Assembly (NCBI GenBank): GCA_964419335.1
Contig: CAYQOX010000015.1
Span: 27,606 to 91,605 of the forward strand
Direction: 5' to 3'
Origin: CAYQOX01 sp964419335
GTDB lineage: Bacteria > Hinthialibacterota > Hinthialibacteria > Hinthialibacterales > Hinthialibacteraceae
Length of the DNA: 64,000 nt
How positions within the stretch are numbered: the stretch's first letter is position 1; each line of letters starts with the position of its first letter. Both the position numbers and the translations under genes were made by a program. Positions 38,012 through 45,803 of the stretch are shown in pieces. The notes beneath the pieces are model-generated. The model was not told the origin of the DNA, did not search any database, and was given only the letters and a program-made list of their open reading frames with translations.

Positions 38012-38662
38012 CTACTCTTTCTCCTTCTTCATTTTCCTCTTCTTGGTGTCAAGGATCTTATAAACACAGGCGGATTTGCCTTTAATGAGATGTTCAACCC
38101 GCTCAACATTGCCATCAATCAAATCCTGAAAGAGTTCCAATTCCAAATTACAAACTTCAGGATATTCTTTGGCAACATCATGGATAGGACAATTATATTC
38201 CTTAAGATAAATTCCGTCCTCACGCTCTTCGACTTCGGCCATATAACCGCTCTCATCCCGCATTTGCGCTAATTTCTGAACTTGGTCCTTAATATCTGCC
38301 CCATTAAGCTCTTCCTTATATAGTTTTTCTAACTTCACGCGGCGGTGCTTGAGCAATTCCCCAATCTTTTCCCGGCCTTCCATCTCTTCCAAATTACGCA
38401 ATATCCCAACCGCGAGCGAGGAATATTGCTGCGGGAAAAATTTTTCTGAATTATTCGTGAGCGCAAAATAGAGAGCCGGACGCCCTGCTTTTTGACGCAC
38501 AAATTCCGATGATACCAGCGAATCACGTTCCAACGACATCAAATGCTGGCGCGCACCCATCGCCGTTAACCCCAATTCATCCCCCACCTGCTTCGCGGTC
38601 ATGCGGCCATTCTTTTTCAATAAATTTAAGATTTCATATCTCGTACTACGATCTCGTTTCAT
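38012..38662 (-). CDS. SufR-like iron-sulfur transcriptional regulator
   Basis: 216 aa. An N-terminal winged helix-turn-helix (residues 5-70; TAKQVGDELGLTAMGARQHL, then GRPALYFAL) precedes a helical middle and a Cys-bearing C-terminal domain. Cys158, Cys171 and Cys199 (EYNCPIHDVA, PEVCNLEL, KSACVYKI) are spaced 13 and 28 apart, the spacing of the cluster-binding Cys in cyanobacterial SufR. This suggests it senses iron-sulfur status and controls Fe-S assembly or related genes. No suf or isc genes are in this window, so its targets are elsewhere. It is convergent with the AIM6-like gene, four bases apart. Confidence 0.8.
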   Translation of the reverse strand: MKRDRSTRYEILNLLKKNGRMTAKQVGDELGLTAMGARQHLMSLERDSLVSSEFVRQKAGRPALYFALTNNSEKFFPQQYSSLAVGILRNLEEMEGREKIGELLKHRRVKLEKLYKEELNGADIKDQVQKLAQMRDESGYMAEVEEREDGIYLKEYNCPIHDVAKEYPEVCNLELELFQDLIDGNVERVEHLIKGKSACVYKILDTKKRKMKKEKE

Positions 38663-38879
38663 TTCTTATACTCGTTTTTACCTACGGCTTCCATGTACTT
38701 CTATAACAATAAATATTTCTCATGGCCGTAATGATCTTCACTTTATATAAAATTTGTTATTTCTATTATTAAAGTATCAATCCACGGGGCGAAAATCAAA
38801 GAAATACACACCATGAAATTTGTAAAATCTACACAGACTTCAAGCCATTTTACACAATAACACTTTGTATTTATTTCAC

Positions 38880-39920
38880 TTAATTGGAAGGATAGTACTT
38901 CAGCACCATAGGATAGACCAGTGGCATAGGATCATCTTCACGCTCCGCCATGAGCGCCACGAAAGCATCTCCAAATACAGGAATCCGTACGTCTATCTCT
39001 TCTGTCCACGGCTTAATGGACAAAGGGAAGCGCTGATAAGTATTAAACAAAGAAGCATCATCCCAGACGGCGAGAAACAAATCATGATCCACATAAACTT
39101 CAGGCAGCGAAAAATTCACATTCACATAACGAATCGGCGATAGTTCCTCTCCACTCGACCCCACCACCAAATGAATAATCTCTCCTTCAACCACCTTCCC
39201 CCCGGCAGGTGGACTTTGCTCCAACACCCGGTTCCATTTCTCCGCATCCGCCACAACCCGAAAGTCGATATTCTCTTCCTCCACCAAAAATGGCTGGGCA
39301 TCCACCATGCTCATCACGTCATCTAACGTTTTATTAATCAACTTCGGCATCACATATTCCGGCTGCCTCGGCCCTAAACTCAACAACACATGCATCTGCT
39401 TCCCAATAACAATCCGCCGCCCCGGCAAAGGATCTTGGGATATCACCATCCCTTGCGGAATAGATCCATGATGCACCGACGCGCGGCTAGCAATCTGCAA
39501 CCCCACATTGCGCAACTCTCCTTGAATCTCCTCCACACGTTTTCCGGTGATATCCGGAATCCGAATACGCTCCGGTCCCGCACTCACCGTCAAAAACACC
39601 GTTCGCCCTTTTTTCACGTACGTATCCGGATAGGGGCGTTGCTCCACCACAACCCCAGCAGGCGTATCTTCATTAATCACCTGCTTGACCGGTAATTCCG
39701 GGATCAACCCTTCTTCCAACAGCATTTCCACCGCATCGGTTTTCGTCAAACCCACCACCCGGGGCACTTCCACCTCTTCCCCACTGATTAAATAATCCAG
39801 CAGCCAAATCCCCCCTGCACCAATTCCCGTAAACAACAATCCTAAGAAAAGAAGCAAAAAAACAATGAGACCTATAAATTGAAAAAAAATTCGAACTATT
39901 TTTTTTATGAAACGAAACAT
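38880..39920 (-). CDS. PASTA-domain membrane protein
   Basis: 346 aa. A basic start and one membrane helix (about 12-45, IGLIVFLLLFLGLLFTGIGA) are followed by three PASTA repeats in the extracytoplasmic part: about 52-117 (VEVPRVVGLTKTDAVEMLLE), 118-187 (IRIPDITGKRVEEIQGELRN) and 190-262 (YVMPKLINKTLDDVMSMVDA). The C-terminal 80 residues form a beta-rich domain I do not recognise. PASTA repeats usually bind peptidoglycan fragments. There is no kinase or transpeptidase domain, so it is not a PknB or PBP. It follows rsmB by 84 bp on the same strand. Confidence 0.85.
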   Translation of the reverse strand: MFRFIKKIVRIFFQFIGLIVFLLLFLGLLFTGIGAGGIWLLDYLISGEEVEVPRVVGLTKTDAVEMLLEEGLIPELPVKQVINEDTPAGVVVEQRPYPDTYVKKGRTVFLTVSAGPERIRIPDITGKRVEEIQGELRNVGLQIASRASVHHGSIPQGMVISQDPLPGRRIVIGKQMHVLLSLGPRQPEYVMPKLINKTLDDVMSMVDAQPFLVEEENIDFRVVADAEKWNRVLEQSPPAGGKVVEGEIIHLVVGSSGEELSPIRYVNVNFSLPEVYVDHDLFLAVWDDASLFNTYQRFPLSIKPWTEEIDVRIPVFGDAFVALMAEREDDPMPLVYPMVLKYYPSN

Positions 39921-40004
39921 GGTAGATACGTTTTTTATTTTAATATTCTTTGATATAAACCATTTCCTACGAAAATTTTAATCTATTTCACTCAAAGGGA
40001 ATAG

Positions 40005-41342
40005 TCATGACTTTTGCAAACATGCAACAAACATCCCGTCCATCCTCCAACGGGGCGGGAAAATCTCGATCCACCCCTCCTCATGAAACGCCTCGCCAAA
40101 TGCAGTTGGTAAACAAGAAGCCCGGCTCTCTAAAGTAAAAGACTCATGCTTCTCAAGAAATCGCGCCACCACCTCTTGATTCTCCTCTGGAGAAAGGGTG
40201 CAAGTAGAATATACCAACCTCCCTCCTACTTTCACATAATCACAAACCCGCTCCATCATTCGGATTCCCATCTCGCCCAACCGCTTTGTATCCCCTGGCC
40301 GCAAACGCCATCGCAAATCGGGATGCCGCCGAAAAGTCCCCCATCCCGTACAAGGCACATCGAGCAACACCGCATCAAACATCTCCCGCTCCCATGGAAA
40401 AGAATCCTCCAGCACCTCCATTTCGCGGGTTTTTATACAAGACAAACCCAAATGCTCTTGCCGATCCTTCAATGGCCCCAAGCGCTTCCGACTACGATCG
40501 CTCGCCCAAATCGTCCCTTGGTCCTCCATCAAATCAGCCAGAAAAAAACTCTTTCCTCCCGGCGCCGCGCACACATCCCATACTTTCCACCCCGGCTCGG
40601 GCGCCACCATCATCGGCACCAGCATCGAAGCCCCATCCTGTACCGTCCACAAAGGAGATCGCAACCACGCATGCGGAAAATTCACTCCCTGCGGGATTTC
40701 GATCCTCCCGGGAATCCGCGCATCCTGTTTATACGAAATCCCCTCCCTCTGCAACAATTCCAAAGCCTCTTTCTCCCTCCGTAGACGCAGCGACAAAGGC
40801 GCAACAGTATTACTAAACGAACAAAAAGCCTCCGTTGACGCTCTCCCCCATAAACGCTCCCAATCCTGAATCATCCATTCCGGAAACGATTCCTGCACCG
40901 CAAGCGTCTCACTCCACCTCTTCCCCTGTATGTCCAAAAAACTCTCCCGTTTCCGATCCACATTACGCAATACCCCATTCACCACCGAAGCCTGGTTCTT
41001 ATAGCCCCGCCTCCGCGTAAGATTCACCGCCTCCGAAATAATCGCATACGAGGGCACCCGATCCAAATAAAGCAATTGATACACCGACATCTCCAGAATC
41101 CGCTGTACCGGCTTCGGCAATCCTTCCAAATCCTTCGCCACACGCTCCAGAATCGCTTGCAACCGACCTCGCCAGCGGCAAGTCCCAGATATAATCTCAC
41201 GCGCCAAGGCCCGGTCTTCTTTCTTTTGACAAGAAGACTCTATCGACGAGAGCGTTTCCAACAACGTTTTTTCGTGATCGAAAACTTGTTCTACTATTTG
41301 TAAGGCTGTAACACGTGCAGGAGAGACTGTCGGCTTCGGCAT
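40005..41342 (-). CDS. rsmB: 16S rRNA m5C967 methyltransferase RsmB
   Basis: 445 aa. Methylates C5 of cytosine 967 of 16S rRNA using SAM. An N-terminal NusB-like RNA-binding domain (about 8-145; VYQLLYLDRVPSYAIISEAV) is joined to an RsmB/Nop2 methyltransferase. SAM motif: VWDVCAAPGGKSFFLADLM (about 255). Two catalytic Cys: LLDVPCTGWGTFRRHPD (about 330) and YSTCTLSPEENQEVV (about 379). Length and order match the family. Upstream gene of a probable two-gene unit with the PASTA protein. Confidence 0.93.
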   Translation of the reverse strand: MPKPTVSPARVTALQIVEQVFDHEKTLLETLSSIESSCQKKEDRALAREIISGTCRWRGRLQAILERVAKDLEGLPKPVQRILEMSVYQLLYLDRVPSYAIISEAVNLTRRRGYKNQASVVNGVLRNVDRKRESFLDIQGKRWSETLAVQESFPEWMIQDWERLWGRASTEAFCSFSNTVAPLSLRLRREKEALELLQREGISYKQDARIPGRIEIPQGVNFPHAWLRSPLWTVQDGASMLVPMMVAPEPGWKVWDVCAAPGGKSFFLADLMEDQGTIWASDRSRKRLGPLKDRQEHLGLSCIKTREMEVLEDSFPWEREMFDAVLLDVPCTGWGTFRRHPDLRWRLRPGDTKRLGEMGIRMMERVCDYVKVGGRLVYSTCTLSPEENQEVVARFLEKHESFTLESRASCLPTAFGEAFHEEGWIEIFPPRWRMDGMFVACLQKS

Positions 41343-41454
41343 AAGAACTCATTTCATGCTCATCGTTGGCATACGCTTGCGAATTATAAAATCAAGCCGG
41401 GGATGATACTACCTGACCTCTAATAATCTCCTAAACTTTTTTATAAGAAAACTA

Positions 41455-41479
41455 AAGCCCCCATCCCCTCCGCCGATAG
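41455..41479 (+). promoter_or_regulatory. Possible second sigma-28 box upstream of the first flagellin
   Basis: GCCGATAG at about 41472-41479 follows a TAAAG at about 41455, roughly 80 bp upstream of the better sigma-28 promoter. Spacing between the two boxes appears slightly short, so this is weaker than the downstream one. Confidence 0.35.
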
Positions 41480-41535
41480 TGTTTTAGTGACATTGTCTAA
41501 ACAAGAAAAAAAAACCGCACCAATGAAAATTTTTC

Positions 41536-41562
41536 TCAAGATCGATTTCGCACCGCCGATAA
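41536..41562 (+). promoter_or_regulatory. Sigma-28 (FliA) promoter of the first flagellin gene
   Basis: TCAAGATC (41536-41543), an 11-bp spacer, then a perfect GCCGATAA (41555-41562). This matches the flagellar sigma-28 consensus (TCAAGTTT-N11-GCCGATAA) closely. It lies 219 bp before the start codon, leaving a leader of about 210 nt with several hairpins. Confidence 0.85.
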
Positions 41563-41704
41563 CGATCAGTGAAATCCAAACCATTCATCGGAGGCTATCC
41601 GAAATAGGGTTTTAAAAAAACATAATTCCGCCCCGCTCATGGATGAGCAACGAGACTAACCCTCTCAAGCATGGCGGACTAAATAATAAAGACCCCTACG
41701 CTCA

Positions 41705-41774
41705 CGTTTTCCAACCAGGATGGAGGGAAACGCACAACCGGCAAGGATTGCTGGTCTACAAGTATCACGGAGGA
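41705..41774 (+). promoter_or_regulatory. CsrA-type GGA hairpins in the first flagellin leader
   Basis: Hairpin 1: CGTTTTCC (41705-41712) with GGGAAACG (41725-41732), loop AACCAGGATGGA holding two GGA. Hairpin 2: CCGGCAA (41738-41744) with TTGCTGG (41748-41754), loop exactly GGA. The Shine-Dalgarno CGGAGGA (41768-41774) holds another GGA. This is the arrangement of CsrA-repressed leaders; a similar hairpin precedes the second flagellin. Confidence 0.6.
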
Positions 41775-41781
41775 TACGAAA

Positions 41782-44349
41782 ATGAGCATCACACGTATCA
41801 ATAACAATGTTGCGGCTATCTCTGCAACACGCCATTTAAATGGCACTTCATCCAATCTTTCCAAAAATATCGAACGCCTCTCTTCCGGGCTGCGGATCAA
41901 CCGCGCTGGTGACGATGCCGCCGGGATGACCATTCGGGAACGGCTGCGCACCCAAATCAAAGGCACCGATCAGTCGATCCAAAACGCCCAAAACGGGATC
42001 AGCATGGTGAATACCACCGAAGCGGCGCTCGATTCTATGGTTTCCAGCCTCCAACGTATCCGCGAATTGGCCATCTCCGCTGGAAACACAGGCGCGTACG
42101 ATGCCGAAGCCATTCAGGCTATCCAGGATGAGGTCTTTCAACAAGTCGATGAAGTCAACCGGATCGCCAATACCGCCCGCTTTAGTACCCGTATCCTCTT
42201 CACCGGAGATAATGCCAATACCACCCAAGTCAAAGAGGGACAAGACGAACTGGGCGTTTCTATTTCAAAAGACCCAAACGCCAGCAACCTCAGTTCAGGC
42301 TCTTCCATCTTAAATATCATCCGCACCCACGCTGGCTCTGAAAATATACTTCCTCACAAAAAAGAAGATGATCAAGCCATCTTCGCCACTGGCATCAAAG
42401 ACTCGACCGATATCGCCGTCACCACCGGCCGACTCCTCAACGGGGGCAATGCCGCCGGCTTCGGAGATGGCTTATCAGGACTCACTTTCGACGGCGTTTC
42501 CATCACTGGCACTGATATCATTACTTTCCAAGGCGTCTTATCCGATGGTGTCACTCCCTTTGCTGGCTCCATCAGTGTAAGCGACACAGGCGGTGCCAAC
42601 TCGATGCAAGACCTTATGCAGCAAGTCCAAACCGCCATTGATGATGCCGAAACCGCCCTCTTCGGCGGCGTACCCGGCGACATTCCCGAATCCTTCGTGC
42701 AAACCCATGTCAGCCTCCCCTCGAGCGCTCTCGCCCTCGAGGAAGGAAGCGGACGCCTGCGCTTTATGAGTGCCAAAGCCGATGGGACCACTACAACCAC
42801 AAATTCGGATGTCACCCACGCTCCCTCCAATTTCAACATTAGCTTTAACCTCGTGAACCAAACCGGGGATCTCAAACATGCGGTCAATTCCACCCGTGAT
42901 TACGTACAAGGACAAGATGTCGGCGCCCAATATGGCAATACCGTCCAAGCCATCACCGGCTCCACCTTCGACTCCGGTAACTTCAATATCGAAGTTTCCG
43001 ATGTCATCGGACCCAATCGCCGGAAAGTAGAAACAACGCTTGAATTCCGGCGCACTGACGGCTCCACCATTAACCGTAACACCAGCTTGGCCGCCGGCGC
43101 CGTTCTTAATGGCACCTTTGTCAACTCCGCCTTTACCACCGGAAACAGCGGCATTCGCTTCGAAGAAGGCGATACCTTTACGATTAAAGGCACCCAGGTG
43201 GATGGCACCTCCTTCGAAACCAAATTCACCATCTCCAACGATACTGCCGACGACTCCAACCTCACGGATGGCCGAATCGCCAGCCTTGGCGGACTCATCG
43301 ATGAATTAAATTACCGCGCCAATGTCGCTTCTGACGGCTCGGATCGCGTCAGCGATCACTTCACAGATGCCATGGTCACCCTTACAGGCGATGGCACCTT
43401 ACGCCTCATTGATGATGTGGCCGATCATTCCAACTCTTCGCTCTCCTTCGTAGCCCAAGATGAAACCTATACCGGCTCTGGACAACCCAAAACCTTAAGC
43501 GACAAAGCCCAAGTCAAAATTGACGGAAACCCTGAAGAAGCCACCGTCTCCATCGATGGCGGCCCCCGCCAACGTGTGCGCATCGGCGAAGAGGTCACCC
43601 TTTACGGCCAAGAGCCAACCAAATTTAAAGAATCCCAACCCAGTTTACGTATGAAATTAGGGGGCGGCTCTCGCGAAAGTTTCAACGAATCCCTTTTCAA
43701 TCAAGGGGCCGATACTGTCGAAATCGAAGCCCAAGAATACATAGGCCGTCTCAACGGCGGACCCAGCGTCACCTTCCAAAATGGCGACGCTGACGTCTTC
43801 TTTGAAAGTGGAACCAGCAAAGGCGTCGCCGAAACCTTGATGCTCGACTTCGATAGCGTTCTCGATGTCACCGGTCCCCCAAGCGATGGTAGCAGTAACA
43901 CTGGTTTCTCCATTCTTTTCTCGACCGTCAATAATTCACTAAACTTCCAAGTCGGTCCCTTCCGGGGGCAGGATCTACAAGTCAACATCCCCGACTTGCG
44001 CGGAGATAATCTCGGCTTCGGTCGGGGCAGCGGACGCACCGTCTCCGATATCAATGTCACCACCGTCGACGGCGTCAACGAAGCCCTCGATATCATCGAC
44101 GAAGCCCTCGATCAGGTAAGCCGTACCCGTTCCACCCTGGGTGCCTTCACCAACCGACTCGATACCACCATCGACAGCCTCACTGTCAGTGAAGAAAATC
44201 TCCAAGCTTCCGAATCACGCCTGAGTGATGTTGATATCGCCTCCGAGGTCTCCGAATTCACCTCCAACCAGATCCTCTACCAGGCTGGTACCTCGGTCTT
44301 ATCGCAAGCCAACTTTTTACCCCAAAACCTTCTTTCACTCCTGGGGTAA
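41782..44349 (+). CDS. fliC: Flagellin A, unusually long
   Basis: 855 aa, against roughly 270-500 for most flagellins. The D0/D1 ends are canonical: N-terminus MSITRINNNVAAISATRHLN and RLSSGLRINRAGDDAAGMTI; C-terminus ESRLSDVDIASEVSEFTSNQ, then ILYQAGTSVLSQANFLPQNL and LSLLG. About 560 residues between (150-760) form an enlarged surface domain rich in Gly, Thr, Asp and beta strands, without recognisable enzyme motifs. Exported by the flagellar type III system and polymerised into the filament. CGGAGG lies 8 bases before the ATG. Transcription by sigma-28 and translational control by CsrA are suggested by the leader. A paralogue lies 1.45 kb downstream. Confidence 0.95.
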   Translation: MSITRINNNVAAISATRHLNGTSSNLSKNIERLSSGLRINRAGDDAAGMTIRERLRTQIKGTDQSIQNAQNGISMVNTTEAALDSMVSSLQRIRELAISAGNTGAYDAEAIQAIQDEVFQQVDEVNRIANTARFSTRILFTGDNANTTQVKEGQDELGVSISKDPNASNLSSGSSILNIIRTHAGSENILPHKKEDDQAIFATGIKDSTDIAVTTGRLLNGGNAAGFGDGLSGLTFDGVSITGTDIITFQGVLSDGVTPFAGSISVSDTGGANSMQDLMQQVQTAIDDAETALFGGVPGDIPESFVQTHVSLPSSALALEEGSGRLRFMSAKADGTTTTTNSDVTHAPSNFNISFNLVNQTGDLKHAVNSTRDYVQGQDVGAQYGNTVQAITGSTFDSGNFNIEVSDVIGPNRRKVETTLEFRRTDGSTINRNTSLAAGAVLNGTFVNSAFTTGNSGIRFEEGDTFTIKGTQVDGTSFETKFTISNDTADDSNLTDGRIASLGGLIDELNYRANVASDGSDRVSDHFTDAMVTLTGDGTLRLIDDVADHSNSSLSFVAQDETYTGSGQPKTLSDKAQVKIDGNPEEATVSIDGGPRQRVRIGEEVTLYGQEPTKFKESQPSLRMKLGGGSRESFNESLFNQGADTVEIEAQEYIGRLNGGPSVTFQNGDADVFFESGTSKGVAETLMLDFDSVLDVTGPPSDGSSNTGFSILFSTVNNSLNFQVGPFRGQDLQVNIPDLRGDNLGFGRGSGRTVSDINVTTVDGVNEALDIIDEALDQVSRTRSTLGAFTNRLDTTIDSLTVSEENLQASESRLSDVDIASEVSEFTSNQILYQAGTSVLSQANFLPQNLLSLLG

Positions 44350-44454
44350 ATCGAAACCTAACAGAAAAACAAGAGGTCACGAATTGATACAAACTATGCA
44401 GCCAAGCCAAGCAAAACTTAAATTACACACACTGTAACTAACGCAAACATAACT

Positions 44455-44520
44455 CGGTCACTTTCGTGAGGTTATGGGGTGAGGAGCACCAGCTCCGCCT
44501 CCTCACCCCTCCCACGACCG
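44455..44520 (+). terminator. Large hairpin after flagellin A
   Basis: GGGGTGAGGAG (44476-44486) and CTCCTCACCCC (44499-44509) form a perfect 11-bp stem, framed by an outer CGGTC/GACCG pair (44455-44459, 44516-44520). There is no long U tract, so it may end transcription poorly and act mainly to stabilise the flagellin mRNA 3' end. Confidence 0.55.
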
Positions 44521-44529
44521 ACATAGATA

Positions 44530-44880
44530 AAACCAAGAGCAGAAAGGACTAAAGAGAAAATAAAAAAACTCTCATCGTATCAATCGTTTCCCGACCCACA
44601 CCCGCTCGGCGCAATGGTTGAAACGATGAAACATTCAAAACACCGCTGGAGTTACACACAATCAGTACGAACTCCAACGGAAAAAAATGAGAAAAACATC
44701 ATGAGGTAAGCAAAAGCACATGACCGCTGCTGCTTAGGAGACATGGATTTCCGCTTTTGTCATCAGACAAAAGCCTACAGTCAGCCATACAGTAGTGTGT
44801 TTGAATTGGAAACATCCGATTCGTTTCTCGGAAGGGGCTTGAACGGCCGCGAACCGCTCTTCCCCTCCAAAACGAATTGA
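44530..44880 (+). other. Hairpin-rich region between flagellin A and the small gene
   Basis: Several inverted repeats follow one another: ATCGTTTC 44583-44590 with 44620-44627; TGGAGTT 44647-44653 with 44670-44676; GCTTTTGTC 44753-44761 with 44766-44774 (perfect 9-bp stem, 4-base loop); ATTCGTTT 44819-44826 with 44870-44877. No gene seen in this stretch. Confidence 0.6.
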
Positions 44881-44892
44881 GGAGGACGCCTT

Positions 44893-45324
44893 ATGAACCA
44901 AACCATGACCCCAACCCCTTTGTTTCGGCCTTCTGGTGCGAGGGAGGTCACGAAACAATACGCTCGGCGGAAGTCTTGGGTGCGACCAGGAATCCACTAT
45001 GCCATCCGATGGGCTTCTTTCTTCTTCCTCCGTCCATGGGATGGAGTGGTGCTTCCCCGACGGGGTAAAAGTCATGGCTCAAATTCAGGCGCTCAGATGG
45101 ACCTCTCGGTTGGCTCAACGAGCTCCGTTGAGCCAACCTCAATCGGGGACATTCCTTCTCTCCCTTTACATCAAATCCTTCCTCCACACGAGGAAGAAAC
45201 CCAGAACCAGGAGATACGACCCGTGTTTGAGACCACGAACCCAGCACCCCAACGAGTGCATCCACCCAAACAGCAAAAACCTAATGAACTCGTTTTCGTA
45301 GCTCGACCGGGACGTAAGCAATAA
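44893..45324 (+). CDS. Small basic protein between the flagellins, unknown
   Basis: 143 aa. A very good ribosome binding site, GAGGAGG at 44879-44885, sits seven bases before the ATG, the main argument that it is real. Residues 1-60 are basic with a short aromatic segment (HYAIRWASFFFLRPWDGVVL); residues 65-143 are Pro/Ser/Glu/Gln-rich and likely disordered, ending VARPGRKQ. No signal peptide. A perfect 13-bp inverted repeat lies inside the coding region (45108-45138). I recognise no family. Its place suggests a role in flagellin export, folding or control, but that is only inference; the codon pattern is unusual enough that it might be chance. Confidence 0.4.
   Translation: MNQTMTPTPLFRPSGAREVTKQYARRKSWVRPGIHYAIRWASFFFLRPWDGVVLPRRGKSHGSNSGAQMDLSVGSTSSVEPTSIGDIPSLPLHQILPPHEEETQNQEIRPVFETTNPAPQRVHPPKQQKPNELVFVARPGRKQ
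45108..45138. repeat. Perfect 13-bp inverted repeat
   Basis: GGTTGGCTCAACG (45108-45120), loop AGCTC, CGTTGAGCCAACC (45126-45138). No mismatch. No T tract follows, so it is not a typical terminator; it may be an operator, a recombination site or a structured RNA element. Confidence 0.8.
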
Positions 45325-45339
45325 ATTCAGGAAAGTAGT

Positions 45340-45362
45340 AAGAAATAAGAAATAAGAAATAA
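45340..45362. repeat. Short tandem repeat, AAGAAAT-type, three units
   Basis: AAGAAAT repeated three times directly after the small gene, running into a poly-A tract. A simple-sequence run that could vary in length between cells; it lies in non-coding DNA. Confidence 0.6.
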
Positions 45363-45625
45363 AAAAAAAGGAAACACGTATGGAGTAAAACCACGTCACC
45401 CAATTCTACATAGTCTCGTCACCATCCTCTCTAAACGAGGACCGATGGACCAGGCTGACTACCTGGAAACGACGAGAGAGGTTGATCGTGATGGCCATTC
45501 ACACGGCAGCTCCGCCTATGGCATTTCCGTGGGTCGTTCAAGTGGTTCCATTCATCCACAAAGGCGTTCTACAGCACCCCAAGAAACCCTGCGCCGGGTC
45601 GGTTGATATGGAAGCCCACTACCAA

Positions 45626-45694
45626 TAAACAACCAATCGCGCCGGTTGTTTATAGCATGCCGGGGAGCCTCACTCGACTCCCCGGCATGCTTTC
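45626..45694 (+). terminator. Double hairpin, probable terminator upstream of flagellin B
   Basis: Two adjacent perfect inverted repeats: TAAACAACC (45626-45634) with GGTTGTTTA (45644-45652), and AGCATGCCGGGGAG (45654-45667) with CTCCCCGGCATGCT (45678-45691), a 14-bp stem followed by TTC. Likely ends the transcript coming from flagellin A or the small gene. The T tract is short. Confidence 0.6.
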
Positions 45695-45748
45695 GCCCGA
45701 CCCATGGTGAATCATCGGGGTGCTCCCAACGAACTCAGGCGGCACGTC

Positions 45749-45797
45749 CGCTTAGACTAAGCGCCGGCACGGATGCCGGCCGACCTATTCACGGAGG
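45749..45797 (+). promoter_or_regulatory. CsrA-type GGA hairpin and dyad in the flagellin B leader
   Basis: A palindrome CGCTTAG-A-CTAAGCG (45749-45763) runs into the hairpin GCCGGCA (45763-45769), loop CGGA, TGCCGGC (45774-45780). The Shine-Dalgarno ACGGAGG (45791-45797) holds a second GGA. The hairpin shares CCGGCA-N-GGAT with hairpin 2 of flagellin A at nearly the same distance from the ATG. Confidence 0.6.
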
Positions 45798-45803
45798 AAT
45801 CCA

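Noticed and set aside
45340..45362. AAGAAAT triple repeat as a CRISPR or attachment site
   Set aside because: Seven-base units without spacers next to a poly-A run; simple sequence only.
44350..45803. Inter-flagellin hairpins as a CsrB-like CsrA-titrating RNA
   Set aside because: The loops of the main hairpins lack GGA on either strand, so they do not look like CsrA decoy sites.
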